Origin: Caballeronia mineralivorans PML1(12)
GTDB lineage: Bacteria > Pseudomonadota > Gammaproteobacteria > Burkholderiales > Burkholderiaceae
DNA length: 64,000 bases
NCBI RefSeq assembly: GCF_001028175.1
Contig: NZ_AEJF01000176.1
Coordinates: 40,564-104,563 of the forward strand
Reading direction: 5' to 3'
Positions 44,969 to 53,011 of this stretch are shown here, one piece after another. The stretch's first letter is position 1. Each line of letters begins with the position of its first letter. The notes under the pieces were generated by a model that did not search any database, had not been told where the DNA came from, and was given only the letters and a program-made list of their open reading frames with translations. The position numbers and the translations under genes are program-made.

Positions 44969-45991
44969 ATGCTGACTTACTTCCATCCTGCGCAACTGAA
45001 ACATCATCCACGCACCTATCTTTCGCGTGGCCAGATGCGCACGCCACAGGAGATCCCGGAGCGCGCGTTACGATTGGTCGAGGCATCGAAGGCAATGGGT
45101 TTCGATGTCCGCGAACCCGCCGACTTTGGCGCTGCGCCGCTCGCTGCGGTCCACGGCATGAACTACTTGCGCTTCCTTGAGGAAGCGCATCGCGAGTGGA
45201 AGAAAGTGCCGGCCGATTGGGGCGACGAAGTGATGTCGAACGTGTACATCCGCGAGAACAATCCGCTGCGTGGCGTGCTCGGGCAGGCAGCGCGTTATCT
45301 CGCCGATGGCAGTTGCCCGGTCGGCCCCGACACTTACGAATCCGCCTACTGGTCGGCGCAAAGCGCGCTGGCGGGCGCCAACGCAATCATGGACGGCGCA
45401 CGTGAGGCTTACGCCTTGTGCCGGCCACCGGGGCATCATGCGCGCGCCGAAGCGGCAGGCGGTTTCTGCTACCTGAACAACGCGGCGATAGCGGCACAGG
45501 CGCTCCGTGAGAAGTACGGCCGCGTAGCCATCCTCGATACCGACATGCACCACGGCCAGGGGGTGCAGGAAATCTTCTACGACCGCAGCGACGTTCTATA
45601 CGTATCGATTCACGGCGATCCGACGAACTTCTACCCGGTCGTTGCCGGATTCGAAGACGAGTGTGGCGAGGCGACCGGCTTGGGTTACAACGTCAACTTG
45701 CCGATGCCGCATGGTTCATCGGAGGACGTGTTTTTCGATCGACTCGATGCCGCTGCGCGCGTGCTCGATCGCTTTCAACCGGAGGCCTTGGTCCTGGCGC
45801 TTGGCTTTGACATCTACAAGGACGATCCGCAGTCGATGGTCGCGGTGAGCACCGAAGGTTTCAGCAAGCTTGGCCACAAGATCGGCGCGATGAAACTGCC
45901 GACGCTGATCGTACAAGAGGGTGGGTATCACATCGATACGCTGGAAGTAAACGCGCAATCATTCTTCGATGGGTTCAGCAACAGGCGTTAG
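44969..45991 (+). CDS. Histone-deacetylase-family amidohydrolase (acetylpolyamine amidohydrolase type)
   Basis: The 340-residue zinc hydrolase has RPPGHHARAEAAGGFCYLNNAA, then DTDMHHGQGVQEIFYDRSDVLYVSIHGDPTNFYPV (zinc Asp and His) and LALGFDIYKDDPQS. Bacterial relatives deacetylate acetylpolyamines or other amides. The DDPQS segment is a marker of this acetylpolyamine-type group. It is 13 bases after the M20 gene, with the transporter upstream. Confidence 0.88.
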   Translation: MLTYFHPAQLKHHPRTYLSRGQMRTPQEIPERALRLVEASKAMGFDVREPADFGAAPLAAVHGMNYLRFLEEAHREWKKVPADWGDEVMSNVYIRENNPLRGVLGQAARYLADGSCPVGPDTYESAYWSAQSALAGANAIMDGAREAYALCRPPGHHARAEAAGGFCYLNNAAIAAQALREKYGRVAILDTDMHHGQGVQEIFYDRSDVLYVSIHGDPTNFYPVVAGFEDECGEATGLGYNVNLPMPHGSSEDVFFDRLDAAARVLDRFQPEALVLALGFDIYKDDPQSMVAVSTEGFSKLGHKIGAMKLPTLIVQEGGYHIDTLEVNAQSFFDGFSNRR

Positions 45992-46024
45992 CGGGTGCCT
46001 CGGGGGAAACCGCCGCCCCAGGTC

Positions 46025-46040
46025 TTAAGTCCCCTTTAAG
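46025..46040 (+). promoter_or_regulatory. TTAAG-N6-TTAAG box before the two-component operon
   Basis: TTAAGTCCCCTTTAAG is two TTAAG halves with exactly six bases between. It lies about 70 bases before the response regulator start, with TAGAAT at 46062-46067 as a possible -10. The same element precedes the downstream protease. It fits the published binding motif of PmrA/BqsR-type regulators, suggesting autoregulation. Confidence 0.7.
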
Positions 46041-46111
46041 CCCCGCCTCAGTCGACCCAGCTAGAATAAGCATCCGGGCTGCAAAGCCGAGAAAAGCCGT
46101 GACCTAAATCG

Positions 46112-46774
46112 ATGCGAATCCTACTGGTAGAAGACGACAGAATGATTGCGGAAGGCGTCCGTAAGGCGCTGCGCAGCGACGGGTTCGCAGTGGACTGGGT
46201 GCAGGACGGTGAAACGGCCTTGACGGCGGTGGGCGGCGAACCTTACGACCTCATGCTGCTGGACCTGGGCCTGCCGAAACGCGACGGCCTCGACGTCCTC
46301 AAGAGCTTGAGAGCAAAGGGCAACGCGCTACCCGTGCTGATCGTTACGGCCCGAGACGCCATTGCAGACCGCGTAAAAGGCCTGGATGCCGGCGCCGACG
46401 ACTATCTCGTCAAACCTTTCGATCTCGACGAACTGGGCGCGCGTATGCGAGCGTTGATCCGCCGCCATGCGGGCCGCGGAGACTCACTGATCCGCCACGG
46501 CGCGCTGACGCTCGACCCCGTGGGCCACCAGGTCACGCTGGACGGCAACGCGGTAGCTCTTTCAGCCCGCGAATTCGCCCTGCTCGAAGCCCTGATGGCC
46601 CGTCCGGGCGCGGTCTTATCGAAGAGTCAGCTCGAAGAAAAAATCTATGGCTGGGGTGAGGAAATCGGCAGTAACACGGTTGAGGTCTACATCCATTCGC
46701 TGCGCAAAAAGCTCGGACCCGACCTCATCCGCAACGTCCGTGGCCTGGGTTATATGGTGTCGAAGGAAGCCTGA
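46112..46774 (+). CDS. OmpR-family response regulator (QseB/PmrA-like)
   Basis: The 220-residue regulator has receiver Asp51 in LLDLGLPKRDG, LIVTARDA with the switch Thr, DYLVKPFDLDE, and a DNA-binding domain with QLEEKIYGWGEEIGSNTVEVYIHSL and VRGLGYMV. The overlap TGATG with the kinase gene shows coupling. Its promoter carries a TTAAG-N6-TTAAG box. Confidence 0.92.
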   Translation: MRILLVEDDRMIAEGVRKALRSDGFAVDWVQDGETALTAVGGEPYDLMLLDLGLPKRDGLDVLKSLRAKGNALPVLIVTARDAIADRVKGLDAGADDYLVKPFDLDELGARMRALIRRHAGRGDSLIRHGALTLDPVGHQVTLDGNAVALSAREFALLEALMARPGAVLSKSQLEEKIYGWGEEIGSNTVEVYIHSLRKKLGPDLIRNVRGLGYMVSKEA

Positions 46775-48096
46775 TGCATTCCATTCGCCGCCAACTGCTG
46801 GTCTGGCTGCTGGCACTGGTGATCGTCGGCGTGGGGTTTGCGGGCTGGCTGATCTACCGTCAGGCGCTGGCCGAAGCGAACGAACTCTTCGATTACCAAC
46901 TGGAACAGATCGCAGCCGCGCTGCCGTCGGAGCCGTTTTCGTCGGTGCTGCAATCGCGCAGCGACAGCGACGAAGGCGTCGTGATCCAGATATGGAACCG
47001 CAACGGCGTGCTCATGTACTACTCGCACCCGCGCGTGCCGCTCGCGCCGCACGCGGAACTGGGCTTTTCCACCGAAGCCACGCCGCGCGGCGTATGGCGC
47101 GTCTACAGCGCGATCGTCGGCGACAACGTAGTCCAGCTGGCCCAGCCGCTGTCCATCCGCAACCGCCTGGCGGCGGGTGTCGCGTGGCGCACCTTGTGGC
47201 CGCTCGTGGTGTTGTTGCCGCTGCTCGGCATGGCGATATGGATCATCGTCGGACGGGGTCTGATGCCGCTGCAACGCGTGACACGCGCGCTCGACACGCG
47301 TCACCCCGAAGCGCTGGAACCTCTACCCGACAACCGCTTGCCGGAAGAAGTCGTACCCGTCGTGCGCGCGTTGAACGCGCTGCTCGAGCGCCTCGCGACC
47401 GCGCTCGATACGCAAAAGGCCTTCGTCGCCGATGCCGCCCACGAACTTCGCACGCCGCTCGCCGCCGTGCAGATCCAGGCGCAACTGGTGGCACGCGCGA
47501 AGGACGACGAATCGCGCAAGGAAGCGCTCGACGACCTGCAAGCGGGCATCACGCGCGCCACGCGCCTCGCTGAACAACTACTTGCGCTTGCCCGCTCGGA
47601 GCCTGACGGCAAGAGCACGACCACGCCGGTGGACCTGCACGCGCTGCTGGACGAATGCGTTGGCGCCTCCGTGCTGGTGGCGCAACAACGCGGTGTCGAC
47701 CTGGGCATCGAGGCGAGCGAGCCGGCGACCATTTCTGGCGATGCCAATGCGTTGCGCGTGATGTTCAACAATCTCATCGATAACGCCACGAAATACACGC
47801 CAAGCGGTGGCCGTGTCGATGTCTGCCTGCGCGTGGAAGACGGCAGCCCGATAGTGGAAATCGCCGATAACGGCCCGGGCATTCCCGCCGAGGAACGCGA
47901 GCGCGTGTTCGACCGGTTTTATCGCGTGGGAGCGACCGCGAACCGTGCGCGCACGGACGTGGCGGGGAGCGGCCTGGGTCTTGCCATCGTGCGCCGGATC
48001 GCCGCCCAGCATGGCTCAACGGCGTCGCTCACCGAATCGAAAAGCGGCGGTTTACTGGTCTCAATTCAATTTAAATCCGCTTTAAGTACCCTTTAA
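46774..48096 (+). CDS. Sensor histidine kinase (QseC/PmrB-like)
   Basis: The 440-residue membrane kinase has a first helix at about 8-28, a periplasmic domain of about 110 residues, a second helix at about 140-160, and a HisKA segment KAFVADAAHELRTPLAAV with His223. The ATPase boxes are NLIDNATKYTPSGG, ADNGPGIP and GSGLGLAIVRRI. Overlap with the regulator by one base indicates a single operon. The stop codon overlaps the box that precedes the protease gene. Confidence 0.92.
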   Translation: MHSIRRQLLVWLLALVIVGVGFAGWLIYRQALAEANELFDYQLEQIAAALPSEPFSSVLQSRSDSDEGVVIQIWNRNGVLMYYSHPRVPLAPHAELGFSTEATPRGVWRVYSAIVGDNVVQLAQPLSIRNRLAAGVAWRTLWPLVVLLPLLGMAIWIIVGRGLMPLQRVTRALDTRHPEALEPLPDNRLPEEVVPVVRALNALLERLATALDTQKAFVADAAHELRTPLAAVQIQAQLVARAKDDESRKEALDDLQAGITRATRLAEQLLALARSEPDGKSTTTPVDLHALLDECVGASVLVAQQRGVDLGIEASEPATISGDANALRVMFNNLIDNATKYTPSGGRVDVCLRVEDGSPIVEIADNGPGIPAEERERVFDRFYRVGATANRARTDVAGSGLGLAIVRRIAAQHGSTASLTESKSGGLLVSIQFKSALSTL

Positions 48097-48097
48097 G
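48082..48097 (+). promoter_or_regulatory. TTAAG-N6-TTAAG box before the DegP-type protease
   Basis: TTAAGTACCCTTTAAG has six bases between the two TTAAG halves. It matches the box upstream of the response regulator in spacing and in its trailing bases (GCCTC follows both). It overlaps the kinase stop codon and lies about 55 bases before the protease ATG. Confidence 0.7.
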
Positions 48098-48150
48098 CGG
48101 CGCCTCGTACTCTTCGTTTCATTCTGAAGCGCATCCCCGAGGAGCTCACG

Positions 48151-49674
48151 ATGAAAGCGAAGATCATTTCCCGCAGCGCGATTGCGGCAGCCGTTGTTGT
48201 CGCCTTGTCGGCGGGTTACGTGGCGGGTAACAGGAACGTTCCGGCACCGCAGGTCATCGCCCCGGCGCAAGCCGCGATGATGCCGGCCGAAGCTGCTGCC
48301 AAGACCGGCATTCCGGATTTCTCCGGCCTGGTCGAAACCTACGGCCCGGCGGTGGTCAACATCAGCGCGAAACACGTGGTGAAGACCGCGTCGCGCCGCA
48401 ACGGCATGAACGGCGGGGGCAATCCGCAATTGCCGATCGACCCGAGCGATCCGTTCTACCAGTTCTTCAAGCATTTTTACGGTAACGGCGTGCCGGGCAT
48501 GGGCAACGACGGCCAGAATGCCGCCGATACCCCCAGCGAAAGTCTCGGTTCTGGCTTTATCGTGAGCAGCGACGGCTACATCCTGACCAACGCGCATGTA
48601 GTGGACGGTGCGAACGTCGTCACGGTCAAGACCACCGACAAGCGCGAATACCGCGCGAAGGTGGTCGGCGCGGACAAGCAGTCGGATGTCGCGGTGCTGA
48701 AGATCGATGCGAAGAACCTGCCTGTCGTGAAGATCGGCGACCCGAACGGCAGCAAGGTTGGCCAGTGGGTGGTGGCTATCGGCTCGCCTTACGGTTTCGA
48801 CAACACGGTGACGTCCGGCATCATCAGCGCGAAATCGCGCTCGCTGCCGAACGAGAATTACACGCCGTTTATCCAGACCGACGTGCCGGTGAACCCGGGT
48901 AACTCGGGCGGCCCGCTCTTCAACCTGCAAGGCGAAGTGATCGGCATCAACTCGATGATCTATTCACAGACCGGTGGCTTCCAGGGACTTTCGTTCGCTA
49001 TCCCGATCAATGAGGCGATCAAGGTGAAGGACGCGCTGGTAAAGACCGGGCATGTGGATCGCGGCCGTCTTGGCGTGACCGTGCAGGGCATGGACCAGAC
49101 GCTCGCGAAGTCGTTCGGCCTGCAAAGCCCGAACGGCGCGCTCGTGAGTTCGATCGAAGCGGGCGGTCCGGCGGCGAAGGCAGGCCTCCAGCCCGGCGAC
49201 GTGATCCTCTCGCTCAACGGCCAGCCGGTCGCGGACTCGAACGCGTTGCCGTCGCAGGTGGCGGGTCTCGCGCCGGGCACCACGGCGAAGGTGCAGGTCT
49301 GGCGTGACAAGAGCACGAAGGACCTGAGCGTGACCGTCGGTGCGTTGTCCGATGCCAAGACTGCAAGCACGGGCGATAACGCCGACAAGGGCGATTCTGC
49401 GTCGCAAGATGCGCGGCTCGGTGTCGCGGTGCGGCCGCTGACGCCTGAAGAGAAGCAGAGCGCGTCGCTATCGCGTGGTTTGCTCGTGCAGCAAGCGGGT
49501 GGCGCAGCGGAAAGCGCGGGCATCCAGGCTGGCGACGTGATCCTGGCGGTCAACGGCCAGCCGGTTACGACCGTGCAGCAATTGAAGACGATGGTGGCTC
49601 ACGCGGGCGACAGCATTGCGTTGCTGATCCAGCGCGACGATGCGCAGATCTTCGTGCCGGTGGATCTCGGCTGA
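48151..49674 (+). CDS. Do-family periplasmic serine endopeptidase (DegP/MucD-like)
   Basis: The 507-residue protein has an N-terminal hydrophobic signal segment (AIAAAVVVALSAGYVAG). Its trypsin-like domain has His149 (LTNAHVVDG), Asp179 (SDVAVL) and Ser252 (VNPGNSGGPLFN). Two C-terminal PDZ domains span about 300-395 and 425-505, with RGRLGV and ARLGVAV. It degrades or refolds misfolded envelope proteins. A TTAAG-N6-TTAAG box, shared with the two-component genes, precedes it. Confidence 0.93.
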   Translation: MKAKIISRSAIAAAVVVALSAGYVAGNRNVPAPQVIAPAQAAMMPAEAAAKTGIPDFSGLVETYGPAVVNISAKHVVKTASRRNGMNGGGNPQLPIDPSDPFYQFFKHFYGNGVPGMGNDGQNAADTPSESLGSGFIVSSDGYILTNAHVVDGANVVTVKTTDKREYRAKVVGADKQSDVAVLKIDAKNLPVVKIGDPNGSKVGQWVVAIGSPYGFDNTVTSGIISAKSRSLPNENYTPFIQTDVPVNPGNSGGPLFNLQGEVIGINSMIYSQTGGFQGLSFAIPINEAIKVKDALVKTGHVDRGRLGVTVQGMDQTLAKSFGLQSPNGALVSSIEAGGPAAKAGLQPGDVILSLNGQPVADSNALPSQVAGLAPGTTAKVQVWRDKSTKDLSVTVGALSDAKTASTGDNADKGDSASQDARLGVAVRPLTPEEKQSASLSRGLLVQQAGGAAESAGIQAGDVILAVNGQPVTTVQQLKTMVAHAGDSIALLIQRDDAQIFVPVDLG

Positions 49675-49888
49675 TTCTGGCCAACGGGAACAGGGCGGCT
49701 TGCTGACGCGGCTGACGGCATGCAACGGCGCCGCCCTGAATAAATAGGGTGGGATGCAGGCACGAACCGTGCTGCTTGTTTCTCTCCCGAACCGCTTCGG
49801 CCGGCTGTGCGAAACATCGCTCGCTGGACGGCCGGGAGGCAAGCGGAACGCCGATGAAGGCGTCTGAAGTCCATAGGAGCTGAACACG

Positions 49889-50425
49889 ATGACCAAGACG
49901 ACTAAAGCAGCGACTGAAGCAAACACCCACGCATTGACTAAACGCACCAGGCCTGCCGCTGCGAAGGCCTCCATTGCGGTGCTAGCTGCCGTCATGACGT
50001 TCGGGATGGCCGGCGGCGCGTTCGCCCAGGCATCGAGCGCGGAAACGAGCGACATGAGCAGCGCCGGCAATACGAACGGCGGCGGCTTGCCGCAAATCCA
50101 GACGCAGGGCGCTGTGTCGTTCACGTCCGGCGGGGTGGGGCTGGACGAATCTCACGCATTGATTCGCGAGCAGGCGCACTGGCCGCTGTCGTTACGCTTT
50201 ACGGGGCCGACCGCCGACTATCTCGCTGATGTCCACGTGCGTATTGCGGATGAAAAGAACGCCGAGGTGCTCAAAACCGACGCCATGGGTCCGTACATGC
50301 TGGTGAAGCTGCCGCCCGGCCGCTATACGGTGTACGCCCGGTACAAGGATTCGGAAAAGAAGCAGACGGTGACGGTGGCAGGAAACGGTAAGGCGAAGGC
50401 CGATTTCCACTGGTCCATTCAGTAG
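49889..50425 (+). CDS. Small exported protein of unknown function (carboxypeptidase-regulatory-like fold)
   Basis: The 178-residue protein has a long signal peptide (basic N-terminus, then IAVLAAVMTFGMAGGAFAQA). The mature protein has a Ser/Asn/Gly-rich stretch (about 50-75) and a beta-rich domain with HALIREQAHWPLSLRFTGPTADYLADVHVRIAD, GPYMLVKLPPGRYTVYARYKD and KADFHW. The late part resembles carboxypeptidase-regulatory or surface beta-sandwich modules. Function is unknown; it follows the protease after about 215 bases on the same strand. Confidence 0.75.
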   Translation: MTKTTKAATEANTHALTKRTRPAAAKASIAVLAAVMTFGMAGGAFAQASSAETSDMSSAGNTNGGGLPQIQTQGAVSFTSGGVGLDESHALIREQAHWPLSLRFTGPTADYLADVHVRIADEKNAEVLKTDAMGPYMLVKLPPGRYTVYARYKDSEKKQTVTVAGNGKAKADFHWSIQ

Positions 50426-50575
50426 GCCAACCCAGAGATCCAGCACGAGCCGCCACAGGCAACCGTACGTAAAACCGCATATGAAACAAAGGCCTGCGGC
50501 TCAGCTGCAAGTGTGGCGTAGGCGCCAATGTCATTCGCGGCGCTTGTACAAGCATCCCGAAGTTGTCTCATAATG

Positions 50576-50610
50576 AAAGCCACGGGTCCCGGAAAACCCG
50601 TGGCTTTTTT
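50576..50610 (+). terminator. Rho-independent terminator before the DUF427 gene
   Basis: AAAGCCACGGGT (50576-50587) pairs with ACCCGTGGCTTT (50596-50607) and is followed by TTT. It probably ends the 49889 transcript. Confidence 0.88.
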
Positions 50611-50665
50611 ATGCCGTTGCTGCAATCCAGCGGCGGCCGTTTGATTTTTGGACCGGGAGCGCGCG

Positions 50666-51028
50666 ATGAATACCGACACGCACCACATCGAAATCTCGCT
50701 GAATACGCGACGCCATCGCGTGATTCATCAGGGCGTGACCTTCGCCGACACGCACGCGGCCCTGACGCTGACGGAATCGGGATACGACCCGGTGCATTAT
50801 TTCCCTCGCACCGACGTCAACATGGCACGCCTCGCCAAATCCACGCATACCTCATATTGCCCTTACAAAGGCGACGCTACGTACTACCATCTGCTGACTG
50901 AGGACGGCCCGGTCGACAACGCGGTCTGGAGCTACGAGCAGCCGATGGAACGTGTCGCGCAAATCAAAAGCTATCTGGCGTTCCATCCGACGCGAGTGGA
51001 TCGTATCGACGAGACGGCCGGTACCTGA
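50666..51028 (+). CDS. DUF427-family protein
   Basis: The 120-residue protein contains HRVIHQGVTFADTHAALTLTESGYDPVHYFPRTDVNM, then STHTSYCPYKGDATYYHLLTEDG and NAVWSYEQPMERVAQIKSYLAFHPTRVD. This is the DUF427 (beta-strand rich, possibly nucleotide-linked) pattern. Function is not established. GGGAG precedes ATG 50666. Confidence 0.85.
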   Translation: MNTDTHHIEISLNTRRHRVIHQGVTFADTHAALTLTESGYDPVHYFPRTDVNMARLAKSTHTSYCPYKGDATYYHLLTEDGPVDNAVWSYEQPMERVAQIKSYLAFHPTRVDRIDETAGT

Positions 51029-51116
51029 AGCGCGAATGGGCGGATGCGAGCCGGACTCGAAACCGGGCTCGCCAGATCAATATCAATAAAGTGGGCGCTA
51101 TGCAGGGGAGGGTCTG

Positions 51117-51878
51117 ATGGAAGTCGCCGATGCCTTACGCATCCCGCTCGAACCTGCTCAGGTGCGCGAAGCCTTGGGTGATCTTGCGCTGGTGCGCGCG
51201 AGTATCGATAACTGCGAATCCCTGGTGCGTCTTGCCGGCGGCGAATATACGCTGACACTCACGGTGCCGCTCGGCGCGCTGCGGGCGCGCTACATGATCC
51301 GGGCACATGTGGCAGGTGCCACGCGTTTGCCGCGCCATGACGATCCATCCGGCGATGTCGACGCGCAAACGCTTAGTTTCAAGGCGCGCGGCGAGGGGGT
51401 GGGATCGTTGCGCGGCCAGATCGCCGTGGCGCTGATTCCAGACGCGAACGGTTCGTCGACGTGGATCGAATACACCGTGTGGGCGACGCTTTCGGGTCCG
51501 CTGGCGGGTTTGCCGACGCGCCAGATCGAAAACGCGCTGCGTGAAGTCGCCGACGATTTTTTTGCCGAATTCTGCGAAGTGGTGCGCGCGAAGCACGGCC
51601 AGCCCGCAGCGCTTGCGCCGGAACCCGTTGTTTCGCGGCGCCATGTGTTCTTGCGGCCTATCACCATGTCGGCGGCGTTCGCCCGACCCGGAACGCCTGC
51701 GGCGCATAAATCGCGAGCGGCGGCGGCCGACGCTATCGGCGGGGTGTTGCGGCATCGACTGCCCGGTCACGCGCCTCGCCATCCGCATCCGCACAGCCTG
51801 CCCGCATGGGCGTGGGCTGCGATGATCGGCTGTGTCGCCGTGTTTCTGTTTCTCGCGCAGCACTACGGCCTGCGGTAG
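51117..51878 (+). CDS. CoxG-like SRPBCC protein with a C-terminal membrane anchor
   Basis: The 253-residue protein has a START-like (SRPBCC) domain at about 1-150, with LRIPLEPAQVREALGDLALVRASIDNCESLVRL, YTLTLTVPLGALRARYMIRAHV and EYTVWATLSGPLAGLPTRQIENALREVADDFFAEFCEVV. A disordered, His/Pro-rich linker and one C-terminal helix (WAWAAMIGCVAVFLFLA) follow. The CoxG family aids molybdenum hydroxylase maturation or membrane attachment. No CO dehydrogenase genes are nearby, so the partner is unknown. Confidence 0.82.
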   Translation: MEVADALRIPLEPAQVREALGDLALVRASIDNCESLVRLAGGEYTLTLTVPLGALRARYMIRAHVAGATRLPRHDDPSGDVDAQTLSFKARGEGVGSLRGQIAVALIPDANGSSTWIEYTVWATLSGPLAGLPTRQIENALREVADDFFAEFCEVVRAKHGQPAALAPEPVVSRRHVFLRPITMSAAFARPGTPAAHKSRAAAADAIGGVLRHRLPGHAPRHPHPHSLPAWAWAAMIGCVAVFLFLAQHYGLR

Positions 51879-51895
51879 CGCTGCGGAAACTTTGT

Positions 51896-52543
51896 CTATA
51901 TTGATTCGCCGGGAAGCAGCATCTTGGGGCTATAGCGCATCACGTCGAAACAGGAATCGATCAGGCGTTCAGCGTCGTTCTTGAGGTCGATGCTCTCAGG
52001 CAACATCAGCGAATCGTAGAGAATGCCGGTAAATAGCGCGTGCAGCATGGTGGTGGCATGGCGCGTATCGAGCATGGCCGGCAACTGGCCTTTATCGACG
52101 GCATTGCGCAGCCCTCGCTCGATCTTTTCAATTCCCTCGCGCATGTTGGTCTGATGCCGTTCGCGCACCGGCCCCATGTCTTCCACGAATTCACATTTTA
52201 AAAACAGGATGTCGAACACGCGCCGGCGCTGGTCGTCGAGCGCGATATTGCGCATGCACCAGATGAAGATGTCGCGGATCCGGCCGAGCGGATCGGACTC
52301 ATTTCTGTCGAGCGTTGCTTCGACCAGTTCATCAAGCGGTAACAGGCTGCGGTCGAACATGGCGGTGAACAGATCGCCCTTGTTCGCAAAATGCCAGTAG
52401 ATTGCGCCGCGCGTAACGCCGGCTTCCAGCGCGATGTCGGCCAGTGTGGTGCGTGAAACGCCTTTCTCGAAAAACACCCGCTCGGCTGCATCGAGAATAC
52501 TGTTGCGCGTCTCCGCTGCTTCTTCCTTGGTTCGTCTGACCAT
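51896..52543 (-). CDS. TetR-family repressor of the RND efflux operon (AcrR/BpeR-like)
   Basis: The 215-residue protein has an HTH (RVFFEKGVSRTTLADIALEAGVTRGAIYWHFANKGDLFTAMFD) and a ligand domain like that of AcrR. It is divergent from an RND pump and probably binds the palindrome at 52697-52720. ATG 52541-52543 is preferred to a TTG ten codons upstream. Confidence 0.9.
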   Translation of the reverse strand: MVRRTKEEAAETRNSILDAAERVFFEKGVSRTTLADIALEAGVTRGAIYWHFANKGDLFTAMFDRSLLPLDELVEATLDRNESDPLGRIRDIFIWCMRNIALDDQRRRVFDILFLKCEFVEDMGPVRERHQTNMREGIEKIERGLRNAVDKGQLPAMLDTRHATTMLHALFTGILYDSLMLPESIDLKNDAERLIDSCFDVMRYSPKMLLPGESI

Positions 52544-52696
52544 TGTCTTGTGGGTTTCCGCTTGCTTGCTCAAGCGCAGTAAATTACGCGCTTTCTTACC
52601 TTGCCCTGCAGCGACGTCACACGTTTGTTTATCGCTCGCCAGCCCTTCGAGACGATTCCCCTCGCACTGCTCTTGTTCACGTACGATCGTCTCTTT

Positions 52697-52724
52697 TACG
52701 TTCGTTCATGAATGTATATACAAT
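52697..52724 (+). promoter_or_regulatory. Operator/promoter of the RND efflux operon
   Basis: TACGTTCGTTCA (52697-52708) and TGAATGTATATA (52709-52720) form an imperfect 24-bp palindrome (8 of 12 base pairs). It resembles the AcrR operator of E. coli, where the half-site ATGAATGTAT-like sequence recurs. A TACAAT at 52719-52724 is a possible -10 with the operator covering the spacer. The rest of the 468-base gap shows no gene. Confidence 0.6.
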
Positions 52725-53011
52725 ACCATCCGTCCAACGATAGCCCAAGTAGCACTGACCGGTTAATATCCGACACAGCTTTCATTCCGCCGTCCGTCCG
52801 CGTGGCCCATCCCAAGGCCGTTGTCAGCGGTAGCCGTACCGAGGGACGACTCCCCGGACGACTCCCGGCGCGGAGGACGAATGATGGTCGGGGCACCGGT
52901 TTTTGCGCCCATTGGCTACTGGTAAGCGTCTTCAGACGCTCGTAGCGGTCCGCCCGCAGAAGAGGCGGCCGCGCACTTATTTCAATCTCAGTCTTTGACA
53001 GAGGTCGCTCC

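Noticed and set aside
49692..49737. Inverted repeat AGGGCGGC/GCCGCCCT after the DegP-type gene as a terminator
   Set aside because: No T-run follows and the loop is about 30 bases, so termination is doubtful.
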